Shown piece by piece: positions 52,609 to 61,880 of a stretch of DNA of 64,000 bases. Both the position numbers and the translations under genes were made by a program. Numbering within the stretch: the first letter of the stretch is position 1; each line of letters starts with the position of its first letter. The notes beneath the pieces are model-generated. The model did no database searches. It was not told where the DNA came from and was given only the letters and a program-made list of their open reading frames with translations. Source of the stretch: Halobacillus massiliensis. Its GTDB lineage: Bacteria; Bacillota; Bacilli; Bacillales; Halobacillaceae. The stretch is from positions 544,695 through 608,694 of the forward strand of contig NZ_LT800499.1 of assembly GCF_900166625.1 (NCBI RefSeq), in the 5' to 3' direction.

Positions 52609-53496
52609 TTAGTGATAAAGCCCAGGCTGGGAAGTTAATTCTTTCTGAAAAGCGTGGACGGTATGGATTTCCTCAAATCCACACTGCTTGTAAAGCTGTT
52701 CTGCCCGCTCATTATGGATACGCACGGATATCGTTACAGCTTTTAAGTCAAATACGTAAAAGGCGTATTGAAGGGCATGATCAATGAGAGAAGTACCGAT
52801 TCCTTTGCTTTGAGTAGAAGGCTCTACATTTACGAAGCAGATTTCTCCTTCCTCTTGTGTAACACTTTCAAAGTATAAATAGCCCGCTAAAGAACCTTGT
52901 TCTTTAAAACCCCACAGTTTATTTCCTTCTTTTGTAGAAAGTTCGAGCATTTCATTCAGTGTATAGTAAGCAGCCGATGGATGAAGCTTGCTGAGAGCTG
53001 AATGATCATATTCCTGAATTTCTTCAATTGCTGTATTCTTTTCATGTGATGGAGAATAATCGATGGAGTGAATAGCCAGTGTTTTTTCAGTGTTATATTT
53101 TTCGAAATTATGCCTTTTTGTAAAAGCCAGAAGCTCTTCATTAGCTTCAAAACAAGCTACTTTTACATATTCAAAGTGCAGCTGCATCGTAAGATATGCC
53201 TTATCCCAAAGACTTTCAATTACATCTTCGCCTTTTTTTGTAGAAAACGGACCGAGCAGGCGGCACAGCTTTTGTTCAAAAAATGGGAGAATCCCGAGAA
53301 AGCCAATCACTTCATCTTCTTCCCAGGCTACATAAGCCAGCGGCTCCTGGAACTGAGTGAGTGTCCAAATCTGTTCAAATATTTCATTAGGATCGGATGC
53401 CTGCCAGGCAACGTAATGATGATCCTGTTCGTTCATTGTATGTAACCATTCAGCAACTGTATGGAGCTGTTTTACTTCAAGTTCGCGTATCTGCAT
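52609..53496 (-). CDS. Tandem-GNAT N-acetyltransferase
   Basis: 295 residues with two acetyltransferase-type halves. The second (about 155-285) has the acetyl-CoA loop STQSKGIGTSLIDHAL and the closing RAEQLYKQCGFEE; the first is degenerate, keeping VIGFLGILPFF but lacking a clear acetyl-CoA loop. Substrate unknown. ATG 53496 is better spaced from AAGGTGAG than the GTG one codon earlier. First gene of a two-gene unit with the ketosamine-kinase-like gene, suggesting a shared role in small-amine or glycation metabolism (inference). Confidence 0.8.
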   Translation of the reverse strand: MQIRELEVKQLHTVAEWLHTMNEQDHHYVAWQASDPNEIFEQIWTLTQFQEPLAYVAWEEDEVIGFLGILPFFEQKLCRLLGPFSTKKGEDVIESLWDKAYLTMQLHFEYVKVACFEANEELLAFTKRHNFEKYNTEKTLAIHSIDYSPSHEKNTAIEEIQEYDHSALSKLHPSAAYYTLNEMLELSTKEGNKLWGFKEQGSLAGYLYFESVTQEEGEICFVNVEPSTQSKGIGTSLIDHALQYAFYVFDLKAVTISVRIHNERAEQLYKQCGFEEIHTVHAFQKELTSQPGLYH

Positions 53497-53566
53497 CACA
53501 ATCTCACCTTTCTTATCTTTACTTCGAGCATGACATAAGAGGGAAGGGGAGTAAAGATGATCATTA

Positions 53567-53602
53567 GAAAAACCAACCAGTGCGGGAACTGGTTGGTTTT
53601 TC
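53567..53602. terminator. Terminator after the metalloprotease gene
   Basis: AAAAACCAACCAGT pairs with ACTGGTTGGTTTTT around GCGGGA; it is 10 bp past the protease stop codon and works on either strand. Confidence 0.92.
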
Positions 53603-53611
53603 AGTTAATGA

Positions 53612-55837
53612 TTATCTGTGCCCGTGGCCCTTGTCATGATCCTTGCCTTTACCTTTTCCGTGATCTTTATCATGCCCCTTGCCTTTGCCAGGATGGTCCT
53701 TATGTTTACCTTTTCCTTTGCCAGGATGATCTTTGCCATGTCCTTTATCTTTAAATTTTATTTCATATTCAAAAGGGACTGGGTTCAATTCATCCTGTGG
53801 AGCTGCATAATAGGTGGTCATATATGTTTTGCCAGGACGGAAGGCTTTTTTAATATTTAATGCATCCTCTTGAGTTACATTAAATGGATCAACTTCGATT
53901 ACCTCGTGTTTGCCGCCTGGGTTTTCTTTAATAAAAGTCACACCATAATTTACGTAGTTTTCCTTCAGTTCATTTTCGTTTACGAAGTCCTCCTGGATGT
54001 CATTATTCCCGTTATAAGAAATTCCTGCTTCAGGAACAGCAATGTCTTTAATGAACCAGCCAGCATCGTTGTAACCCCAGTCTGTTAAGTAACGGAAAGA
54101 AACAAGAATTTCTTCGCCTGTATACTCACTTAGATCAAATGATTCATTCACATAACCATCTGTATAACCTGTAAAACCGGGAACATTTTCCTTAATCTTA
54201 GGATAGCCTTGTTCGACTACATCGGAGCGGGTATTTTCATTCTCAAGAGAGGTCCATGTATCTCCATTATCCGTAGAAACTTGAACCATTCCGAAGTCCC
54301 ACTGCTCTTCAATATCTAAGTAATGATTAAATGTGAGGGTAGCTGTATTTAAATTTGTCAGGTCTGCTTCGAAGATGAGCTTGTTGTCAGCTTCGTCTCC
54401 TTCACCGCCCCATAAGACCTGATCGCCGCTTCCAAGTGGATCTTCTGTTGTTTCCCACTGAATAGGCATAAAGTCAATTCCGTTGAATGTAAAGTCTTTT
54501 ACTTTTTGACCAGGCTCAATGTTAAATTCTTTAAAATCAGTACCCCAGGCAGGGACACCGTCTTTCTCGTATTCTTTGGCTTTTTCAAAATTCACCGTCA
54601 TGCCGCGCTTCTGGCCATCTTCCACCGGCAGATCCCGCAGGTCGATGTTCTCAAAACCGTAGATGCCGCCTTTGTATTTAGTATCATCTAATACAAGAGC
54701 TGAAGTGAAATCTTGGTATACGTCATTAAAGGTTACATCGATGCCAAAATCTTTAAAAGCTTTTTCGTAGCTTTCGATACTGTTTAATTCACTTGTTGCT
54801 ACATCACGGATAAATTCCTGTCCAAATCTTTCATAGTTATAGAGAGTGAATAGCTGGACTAATCCATAGTCTGCAATAGTTTCCGGTCCTGTTTCTGCAC
54901 CTACATGCTCATCCCAGCTTGTGAGGGAGTTCTCTGGATGATCAAGCAGGAAGTTAATAGATCCGCTATCAAGACCATAGCCGCCTAAATACTCAGAGAA
55001 TGTCGACATTCCTTCATTCAGCCATGAAGTTTCGTCACTGTCATTATCAGAGTGAATTAAATGCTGGAGTTCATGAATGGTTGTCCCAAAAAATGTATTT
55101 TCCAGACGAGTATCCCAATCACGGGAATCAATCGTAATCATATTACGGTCTGTATAATTCTCAAGAGTCTGCCAGAAGAAACCGGCTACGAAGAATGGAT
55201 ATTCCGGATCATAGTAGTTGTCGTCTTTTACGTTATCTACCATAAGAAGAACTTTATCCCCGTCTCCTTCATAATAGCCTTCTGGAACTATACCTAAGTC
55301 TTCCAATTCAGCGTTTGACCCATCCAGGCTGTCAGGACTGCCAAAGAAGTCTGTAGCAACAGGATACATGTTGCTGTCAAATTCAGCTGTTAGTGTATCC
55401 ACCTGCTCTTGTGTAATTTCGTGAGCGGGACGTTCATCTTCTTCGGGGAAGGATAAATCATCAGCGACCCATACTTCTACATGTTCTCCTACACTTCGTA
55501 ATGTGAAATCCTTGAACTCAAGGTCACGGTTAAGGAAAGATTTTGTTCCTCCATCATATGTAAAGTTACTGTCAGAACTTTCATTCTGGGCTGAAAGTTC
55601 TTCTTCATCGAATTCGTTGCTTTTTGCCTCTTTTTCAACTTTTTGATTGGCCTCTTTTTTGAAGCCAGGCTCCTCAGATTGCTTTTTCAATTGACCATCA
55701 ATATCAATACGATCGCCATACCGCTCTGCATTCCAGTCTTTATATTCCGTTTCTGCACTGACACTGACAGCGGCTGGAGAAAACATCGATAGTGCTAATG
55801 CACCAACTGAAAGCAATGCCGTCACTTTTTTCTTCAT
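53612..55837 (-). CDS. Secreted zinc metalloprotease, immune-inhibitor-A (M6)-like, with His/Lys/Gly tail
   Basis: 741 residues. A signal peptide (about 1-28, cut near VSAETE) is followed by an acidic propeptide-like region, then a zinc protease domain with HELQH (His255, His259) and Glu275 in LNEGMSTFSEY as third ligand, a gluzincin-type arrangement. A later beta-sandwich region (about 440-620) ends in WGYNDAGWFIKDI, as in immune inhibitor A proteins. The last 45 residues are only Lys, His, Gly, Asp and Pro (DHPGKGKGHDKDHGKGKG), a probable metal- or polyanion-binding tail. AGGAGGGG favours the ATG at 55837 over 55843. Likely an extracellular nutrient or virulence-type protease. M6 versus M30 assignment is unsure. 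Confidence 0.82.
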   Translation of the reverse strand: MKKKVTALLSVGALALSMFSPAAVSVSAETEYKDWNAERYGDRIDIDGQLKKQSEEPGFKKEANQKVEKEAKSNEFDEEELSAQNESSDSNFTYDGGTKSFLNRDLEFKDFTLRSVGEHVEVWVADDLSFPEEDERPAHEITQEQVDTLTAEFDSNMYPVATDFFGSPDSLDGSNAELEDLGIVPEGYYEGDGDKVLLMVDNVKDDNYYDPEYPFFVAGFFWQTLENYTDRNMITIDSRDWDTRLENTFFGTTIHELQHLIHSDNDSDETSWLNEGMSTFSEYLGGYGLDSGSINFLLDHPENSLTSWDEHVGAETGPETIADYGLVQLFTLYNYERFGQEFIRDVATSELNSIESYEKAFKDFGIDVTFNDVYQDFTSALVLDDTKYKGGIYGFENIDLRDLPVEDGQKRGMTVNFEKAKEYEKDGVPAWGTDFKEFNIEPGQKVKDFTFNGIDFMPIQWETTEDPLGSGDQVLWGGEGDEADNKLIFEADLTNLNTATLTFNHYLDIEEQWDFGMVQVSTDNGDTWTSLENENTRSDVVEQGYPKIKENVPGFTGYTDGYVNESFDLSEYTGEEILVSFRYLTDWGYNDAGWFIKDIAVPEAGISYNGNNDIQEDFVNENELKENYVNYGVTFIKENPGGKHEVIEVDPFNVTQEDALNIKKAFRPGKTYMTTYYAAPQDELNPVPFEYEIKFKDKGHGKDHPGKGKGKHKDHPGKGKGHDKDHGKGKGKDHDKGHGHR

Positions 55838-56118
55838 GTCCATATACCCCTCCTGTAATTTATTTCGAAACCCGCAATATTAATTATAAGACTTAAGAAT
55901 GAAATATTCAAAATATTTAGAATAGTAATTTGGAAGGATTTTTAATTAATAAAGTTCTTTAGTTCGTCATACTTTTATCCTTCTAATAGGTAAAAATATC
56001 TATTTTTTCCATAAAATTCGACAAAAACTAAGTGTTGGTTATCAAAAGGTTTAAGGGGGAAGTCATAAGGAAATTGTATAAATAATCTAAAAATTCAAGC
56101 TGAAGAGGAGGGGATGAG

Positions 56119-57765
56119 ATGGTTCAGCGAGCCAAATACATACCCATTTACCGTGTAACAACGATCGTGTGGATGTCGCTGAAATTCCTCATCCAAATCT
56201 TTTGGTTTAAACATACACATAGAATTTGGGACCAGGAAACAAAACAGAAATGGGAAAGGCTGCTGGCAAAGCAGGCAGAGGAATACCGCAGAAAAGCTAT
56301 AAAACTGGGGGGACTGCTGATTAAGTTCGGGCAGTTTTTAAGCTCAAGAGGGGATCTGCTCCCCCGTTCGTTTATACGTGAGCTTGAGGGGCTTGTTGAT
56401 CGTGTCGAACCTGTCCCTTTTAAATATTCCAAAAAAACGATGGAAAGAGATTGGAGCCTTACACTTGAGGAAGTATTTCAGAGCATTGATGAAAAGCCGG
56501 TTGCTTCTGCTTCGATTGGAGAAGTATATAAAGCCATTCTCCTCGATGGAACTCCTGTCGCTGTAAAGGTACAGAGATATCGGGTACGTGAAATTTTTCA
56601 AATGGACTTTAAAGCTCTTAAAATTGTGTTCTTTATTTTGTCTAAGTTTACTAGGTATGGAAAGAAGGCAGATTTACCAGCACTTTATCGTGAAGTAGTG
56701 GCTGTGATTACGAATGAATTGGATTTTACAACGGAACTTGCGAACGGCAATCACTTCAGGAAAAAGCTGCATGATTTTGAAAAAGTTTATATTCCAGAAT
56801 ACTACAGCGGTTTATCAACAAAACGAATTTTAGTGATGGAGTGGATCGAAGGATCGAAAGTTACAGACATCAACTTCATGCAACGTCATCAGATTGATCG
56901 TAAAGCTACAGCCAAGCTATTGTTTGATCTATCTGTTGAACAATTTATGTTTGCAGGGATGTTTCATGCAGATCCGCATCCAGGGAATCTTATGTTAAAA
57001 GCTGATGGTACAATTGTTCTGCTTGATTTCGGTATGGTTGGTGAAATCAAGCAGCGCGATGCAACTTCCCTTCGCTTAATGGTTCAGGGATTTATTCTTG
57101 ATGATTATGACCGTGTAATTGACGCTCTCTGGGAAATGGAATTCCTGCTTCCAAATGCGGACACGGAGCAGATCAAAAAGCTGATTAAGCAAACAACAGA
57201 TATGTATTTAGATGGAAATTTCGATAAGCTTGATGCTCATCTTATGACTGACATATTGAGTGATATTCAGGAGTTCGTAAAAGAACAGCCAATCCAGCTG
57301 CCGGCCGACTATGCTTTTTTAGGCAGAGCTTCATCGATCATTGTTGGTGTCCTTACTTCTGTTTATCCTCAGATTGACTTAGTTGAGTGGGGGAGGCCTG
57401 TAATTAAAAAATGGATGACGGGTGAGGATTCGAGCTTTTCACTATATAAACAAGTCGCAAAGGATACGGTTAAACCATTGATGTCGCTTCCCCGGGCGCT
57501 TATCGAGTATTTAGAAGACGGTGATAAAGAAAGAGAGTGGAAGACAGAAATCCATCAGCAAAAGCTTTTTCATCAGTTTTATCTATTTTATTCCTTGATC
57601 TCTTTTATGCTTCTCATAGGAGGGATTGGGGTCACCCTTTATTTAGATCAAACGGACTGGCGGTCTTATCTTCCAATAGGCTGGACCGCTGTGGTTGTTG
57701 GAGCCGTGACTTTTATCCTTATCAGTATCCGTCACTTTCTTTTAATAAAAAGGATTAGAAGATAA
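56119..57765 (+). CDS. AarF/ABC1/UbiB-family atypical kinase
   Basis: 548 residues. ABC1 kinase-like: the signature KxGQ in LLIKFGQFLSSRGDLLP (about 68-84), an Ala-rich loop replacing the glycine loop (PVASASIGEVYKA), VAVKVQR with the ATP lysine, and FHADPHPGNLM plus LLDFGMVG as catalytic and metal loops. Two C-terminal membrane helices anchor it. UbiB/Coq8 relatives support quinone synthesis; in menaquinone-using Bacillaceae the role is less clear, perhaps lipid or quinone handling. GAGGAGGGG precedes ATG. The phasin-like gene follows 16 bp later. Confidence 0.9.
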   Translation: MVQRAKYIPIYRVTTIVWMSLKFLIQIFWFKHTHRIWDQETKQKWERLLAKQAEEYRRKAIKLGGLLIKFGQFLSSRGDLLPRSFIRELEGLVDRVEPVPFKYSKKTMERDWSLTLEEVFQSIDEKPVASASIGEVYKAILLDGTPVAVKVQRYRVREIFQMDFKALKIVFFILSKFTRYGKKADLPALYREVVAVITNELDFTTELANGNHFRKKLHDFEKVYIPEYYSGLSTKRILVMEWIEGSKVTDINFMQRHQIDRKATAKLLFDLSVEQFMFAGMFHADPHPGNLMLKADGTIVLLDFGMVGEIKQRDATSLRLMVQGFILDDYDRVIDALWEMEFLLPNADTEQIKKLIKQTTDMYLDGNFDKLDAHLMTDILSDIQEFVKEQPIQLPADYAFLGRASSIIVGVLTSVYPQIDLVEWGRPVIKKWMTGEDSSFSLYKQVAKDTVKPLMSLPRALIEYLEDGDKEREWKTEIHQQKLFHQFYLFYSLISFMLLIGGIGVTLYLDQTDWRSYLPIGWTAVVVGAVTFILISIRHFLLIKRIRR

Positions 57766-57781
57766 GAAGGAGGAATTTATA

Positions 57782-58093
57782 ATGGCTAATTTATTGCGAA
57801 AAGGTTTTTACTTAGGGCTTGGAGCGGCAATCAGCGGAAAAGAAAAGGTTGAGAAAGGTCTTAGTGATATGGTGCGAAAAGGAGAAGTCTCCCCAACAGA
57901 AGCCAGAGAAATATTAAATGACTGGGCGGAAAAGGGCGAGCAGAAAAACAACGATTGGAATGAACAGGCTCAGTCCCGTATTCAAACACAGCTGAAAAAC
58001 TTAGGTTTTGTCACACGGGAGGAATATGAACGGCTGGAAGCCAGGCTGGAGCGACTGGAAAAAATTCAGAATCAGCAAAAGGAGAGTTTATGA
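57782..58093 (+). CDS. Phasin-like coiled-coil protein
   Basis: 103 residues. A short amphipathic start (LLRKGFYLGLGAAISGKEKV) is followed by a long coiled coil (EEYERLEARLERLEKIQ). This resembles short phasin/PhaF-type proteins that coat hydrophobic granules or membranes. Co-transcribed with the AarF-type kinase, a pairing I have seen before in Bacillaceae (recollection). AAGGAGG precedes ATG. No terminator is obvious; repeat locus 5 follows. Confidence 0.7.
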   Translation: MANLLRKGFYLGLGAAISGKEKVEKGLSDMVRKGEVSPTEAREILNDWAEKGEQKNNDWNEQAQSRIQTQLKNLGFVTREEYERLEARLERLEKIQNQQKESL

Positions 58094-58249
58094 AGGTAGT
58101 TTGGAGAGAACCAAGCCTGGAAAAAGACTTATTTTCCATAAGCGAATCGCTCGTTTCCCGGCAAAAGACTTTTGGAATCGCATCCTTGTTTGTGCTTAGA
58201 TGATTCTCAAAATATGTGAATTCTGTTCCGTTTACTTAATGGAGAGAAC

Positions 58250-59049
58250 CGGGCCTGGGGGAACAACTCGCTTTCCATGGGCGAACGATGAGTTTCCTCG
58301 GGCTTTAGCCCTCCGGGATCTCACCCTTGTTCTTTACTCCCCTAAAGGCTTCTTAGATTAAAGAGAATTCTGTTCCGTTTACCTGAATATGGAGAACCGG
58401 GCCTTGGGAAAGACTCGCTTTCCATGGGCGAACGGTGAGCTTCCTCGGGCTTTTCGCCCTCCGGGATCTCACCCTGTTCTATCCTCCCATAGGAGTCTCG
58501 CCGTTTCCCCAGGCCCTTTATGTTTTGTAGAGTAACGGAACATTGGATTAGAGAAGCCTAATTCCTTTAAAGCGGTTTCTGAAACTCCAGCGTTCCGTTT
58601 ATATAACTAATGATAAAGAGGCTGGGAAATGACGAGACTCCTGCAGGGAGAAAGAGCCAAGGTGAGATCCGCGAGTGTAACGAGCTAGCTCATCGGCTCC
58701 CCGCGGAAAGCGAGTTATTTCCCAGCCGCTTTTCTCTTACTACAGATAACGGAACAGCTTTTTCCTTCCTCAATAATTTAGACAAATGAATGGCGAGACT
58801 GCTGCAGGGAGAAGAGCCAAGGTGAGATCCGCGAGTGCAATGAGCTAGCTCACCGGCTCCCCGCGGAAAGCGAGTTATTTCCCAGCCGCTTTTCTCTTAC
58901 TACAGATAACGGAACAGCCTTTTCCTTCCTCAATAATTTAGACAAATGAATGGCGAGACTGCTGCAGGGAGAAGAGCCAAGGTGAGATCCGCGAGTGCAA
59001 TGAGCTAGCTCGCCGGCTCCCTGCGGAAAGTGAGCTATTTCCCAGCCTC
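58250..59049. repeat. Palindromic repeat locus 5: two A modules, spacer, three B modules
   Basis: Fills most of 58094-59249. A modules begin at about 58250 (truncated) and 58399 (complete to 58516), each preceded by TGTTCCGTTTAC. The spacer carries GTAACGGAACA and GCGTTCCGTTTA. B modules begin at 58617, 58790 and 58950 with a tandem step of 160 bp; the second and third lack the first arm. TAACGGAACA follows each of the first two B modules, TAAACGGAACA the third. Same order and orientation as loci 3 and 4. Confidence 0.9.
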
Positions 59050-59140
59050 TTTAAACTTTTTCAATAAACGGAACAGCCATATGGCTTACAGATAAACTAA
59101 GGGGGATGATGAGACTCCACATTGTTTAAAACTTCACCTG

Positions 59141-59170
59141 AAGATCACCTGCCCAAGGTGATCTTTTTTT
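59141..59170 (+). terminator. Terminator upstream of ctaC
   Basis: AAGATCACCT pairs with AGGTGATCTT around GCCCA, then five more T. It isolates the oxidase operon from repeat locus 5. Confidence 0.9.
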
Positions 59171-59249
59171 ATACGGATATAACGTTTCATGGGAAGAACT
59201 TTAGGCAATAGGACAACTAACCTTTCAAATAGATAGTGAGGAGAATCCT

Positions 59250-59951
59250 ATGAAAAAAATTTTCCTTTTATTAATAACTCTGCTGCCTCTGCTTTCCGGA
59301 TGTAATTTAAGAGTGTTAGACCCCAAAAGTGATACTGCTGAAACGCTTTCCGATTTAATTTTCCTTAGTTTTGTCATTATGGTCGTCGTTTTGATTGTCG
59401 TTATGATCTTATTTGTTCGTTTTTTAACAAAGTATTTAATGAAACCGGAAACAGAAGGGAAAATCCCGAAAGACCGGAAAGAGAAAAAATGGGTGGAAAT
59501 CACCTATACCATTTTGCCTTTTGTTCTGTTGGCTATCATAGCGGTGCCTACAGTAACGGCTACATACAATTTAACGGATAGAGCTGCTGAAGGAAAAAAA
59601 ACCTCAGAAGATGCGATGGTTATAGATGTTATTGGAAAGCAGTTCTCTTGGAATTTCACTTATGAAAATGGAAAAGTTACGACGGACGAAGTTGTGCTTC
59701 CAAAAGACCAGCAAGTGGTGTTTGTGCTAAATTCTACGGACGTTATCCATTCGTTCTGGATTCCTAATTTGGCAGGTAAAATGGATGTTCGTCCTAATAA
59801 GGAAACGAGGTTATCGTTTACGCCGAGAGAATTTGGTACTTATCAGGGGACTTGTGCGGAATTCTGCGGAACTGAACATACCAAAATGAGATTTACAACG
59901 GAGGTAGTTTCACCGGAAGAGTTTGAAGCATGGGTTAGTGAAGATAACTAA
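59250..59951 (+). CDS. ctaC: Cytochrome c oxidase subunit II (CuA, lipoprotein)
   Basis: 233 residues. Lipobox LSGC (Cys18) gives a lipid-anchored N-terminus; two membrane helices (about 34-60 and 85-105) are followed by an external cupredoxin domain with complete CuA ligands His167, Cys202, Glu204, Cys206, His210 and Met213. CuA shows that it takes electrons from cytochrome c rather than quinol. Unlike the caa3-type CtaC of Bacillus it has no C-terminal heme-c domain (no CxxCH). 18 bp before ctaD. Confidence 0.92.
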   Translation: MKKIFLLLITLLPLLSGCNLRVLDPKSDTAETLSDLIFLSFVIMVVVLIVVMILFVRFLTKYLMKPETEGKIPKDRKEKKWVEITYTILPFVLLAIIAVPTVTATYNLTDRAAEGKKTSEDAMVIDVIGKQFSWNFTYENGKVTTDEVVLPKDQQVVFVLNSTDVIHSFWIPNLAGKMDVRPNKETRLSFTPREFGTYQGTCAEFCGTEHTKMRFTTEVVSPEEFEAWVSEDN

Positions 59952-59969
59952 TGAAATGAGGTGCCGTTT

Positions 59970-61880
59970 ATGAATCTCCCTTTTGGTGATATACCTTCAG
60001 ATGTTATAGCAACATGGATTCTTATGGCCATTGTCGGCCCTTTATTATTATGGTGGGTAACAAAGAGGAGATATTGGCCGATTGTTCTTGAATATATAAG
60101 AACTACGGATAATAGAAAAATAGGAACGATGTATCTTCTTTTTGCCATTCTTTATTTTTTCCGGGGAGGCATGGATGCTTTATTTATAAGAACACAGCTG
60201 GCTGTGCCGAATAACGATTTTTGGGTCTTTCAATCGGATAAATATAATGAGGTTTTTACTACACATGGAACCGTTATGATCTTTTTCGTCGCTATGCCGC
60301 TGCTGATTGGCTTGATGAACATCGGGGTTCCTTTACAGATTGGTGCCAATGATTTAGCTTTTCCTTATTTAAATTCGATCAGCTTCTGGTTATTTGCAGC
60401 GGGTGGAATTATATTTAACATGTCGTTCTTTTTTAATGCGGCCCCTAATGCTGGCTGGACGGCCTATACACCGCTTTCTACCGAGCAGTTTACACCGGGT
60501 CCTAACAATGATTTTTACATATTTGGATTACAGATATCAGGTCTTGGGACAATATTTACGGCTATAAATATGATTGTTACTATTTTGCGATTAAGAGCGC
60601 CGGGAATGAAGATGACAAGAATGCCTTTATTTTCATGGGCTACCTTAATGACCTCTTTTCTTATTTTCATTGCTTTCCCTGTATTGACCATAGCCCTGGT
60701 CTTGCTGATGTTTGACAGGTACTATGGCACAAGCTTCTTTTCAGGTGAGATGGGATCACCGGTTTATTGGCAGCACTTATTTTGGATTTTCGGCCATCCT
60801 GAAGTATACATTCTCATTCTTCCTGCTTTTGGGATTTTTTCAGATGTCATTTCTACGTTCTCGAGACAGCGTGTCTATGCCTACCGGTCGATGGTTATTG
60901 CGTTAGCTATTATAGGGCTATTAGGGTTTATGGTATGGGCCCACCATATGTTTACTGTCGGCATGGGTGCTTTAGCGAATACCATTTTTGCTATATCGAC
61001 CATGTTAATTGCTGTACCTACAGGCATTAAAGTATTTAATTGGCTGTTTACGATGCGGCAGGGAGTCATTCAAATTAGAACTCCTATGCTGTTCTCGCTT
61101 GGGTTTATCCCTACCTTTGTGATGGGCGGCGTTACAGGAGTAATGCTGGCTTCTGCAGCCGCAAATTACCAGTACCATGATACTTACTTTGTAGTGGCTC
61201 ATTTCCATTATGTCATGGTCGGCGGGACTATACTCGGAGTATTTGCCGGAATTTATTACTGGTATCCTAAAATAACCGGCAAGACTCTTGATGAAACTTT
61301 GGGCCGCTGGCATTTCTGGCTGTTTTTGATTGGTTTTCATCTAACCTTCTTACCTCAGCACTTTGCCGGACTTAACGGGATGAGAAGGCGTGTGTACACT
61401 TATACTTGGGAAGATGGTGTATTTATTTACAATTTCATTAGTTCAATCGGAGCATTTGTCATGGGGATTAGTATGTTGTTCTTTGTTTACAACATCTATA
61501 AGACTCATCGGTTTGGCCTGAAGGCGGGGAATGATCCCTGGAACGGACGAACGTTGGAATGGACCACTGCTTCTCCCGCTCCCGAACATCCCTTTCATCC
61601 TATACCTAAAGTTGAATCAATTGATGCCTACTGGTATAGAAAATTGGATGATGAAAAAGAAATGGAGCCTGCTGAAAACCCGCGGCCCTCGCCGATTTCC
61701 ATCGAGACGTATCAGCCCTTCATACTGTCGATTGTTTTAATGGCCTTCTCTGTAGCATTTATTTATCACTGGGTATGGCTGCAAATCATCTTTGGCGCAG
61801 GGGCGCTGGCTTTCTTTATTCTCAGGTCTCTGACAGATGAACGGGCAAAAGCCTATCGTGAGGAGGAAGACAATGAGTGA
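59970..61880 (+). CDS. ctaD: Heme-copper oxidase subunit I
   Basis: 636 residues. Catalytic subunit of a proton-pumping type A oxidase: GHPEVYILILPAFGI carries the Glu of the proton channel and the CuB His, WAHHMF the two other CuB His, and VVAHFHYVMVGG the heme ligands. There is also an early TTHGTVM heme a histidine. ATG 59970 is favoured by GAGGTG 8 bases upstream; GTG 59961 is the alternative. Extra C-terminal helices (about 560-620) resemble those in quinol oxidase QoxB. Stop overlaps ctaE by 8 bp. Confidence 0.93.
   Translation: MNLPFGDIPSDVIATWILMAIVGPLLLWWVTKRRYWPIVLEYIRTTDNRKIGTMYLLFAILYFFRGGMDALFIRTQLAVPNNDFWVFQSDKYNEVFTTHGTVMIFFVAMPLLIGLMNIGVPLQIGANDLAFPYLNSISFWLFAAGGIIFNMSFFFNAAPNAGWTAYTPLSTEQFTPGPNNDFYIFGLQISGLGTIFTAINMIVTILRLRAPGMKMTRMPLFSWATLMTSFLIFIAFPVLTIALVLLMFDRYYGTSFFSGEMGSPVYWQHLFWIFGHPEVYILILPAFGIFSDVISTFSRQRVYAYRSMVIALAIIGLLGFMVWAHHMFTVGMGALANTIFAISTMLIAVPTGIKVFNWLFTMRQGVIQIRTPMLFSLGFIPTFVMGGVTGVMLASAAANYQYHDTYFVVAHFHYVMVGGTILGVFAGIYYWYPKITGKTLDETLGRWHFWLFLIGFHLTFLPQHFAGLNGMRRRVYTYTWEDGVFIYNFISSIGAFVMGISMLFFVYNIYKTHRFGLKAGNDPWNGRTLEWTTASPAPEHPFHPIPKVESIDAYWYRKLDDEKEMEPAENPRPSPISIETYQPFILSIVLMAFSVAFIYHWVWLQIIFGAGALAFFILRSLTDERAKAYREEEDNE

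Noticed and set aside
58250-59049. Tandem terminators or tRNA-like genes in the palindromes
   Set aside because: No consistent T run follows the stems, and no anticodon arm, T-loop or CCA pattern could be drawn.
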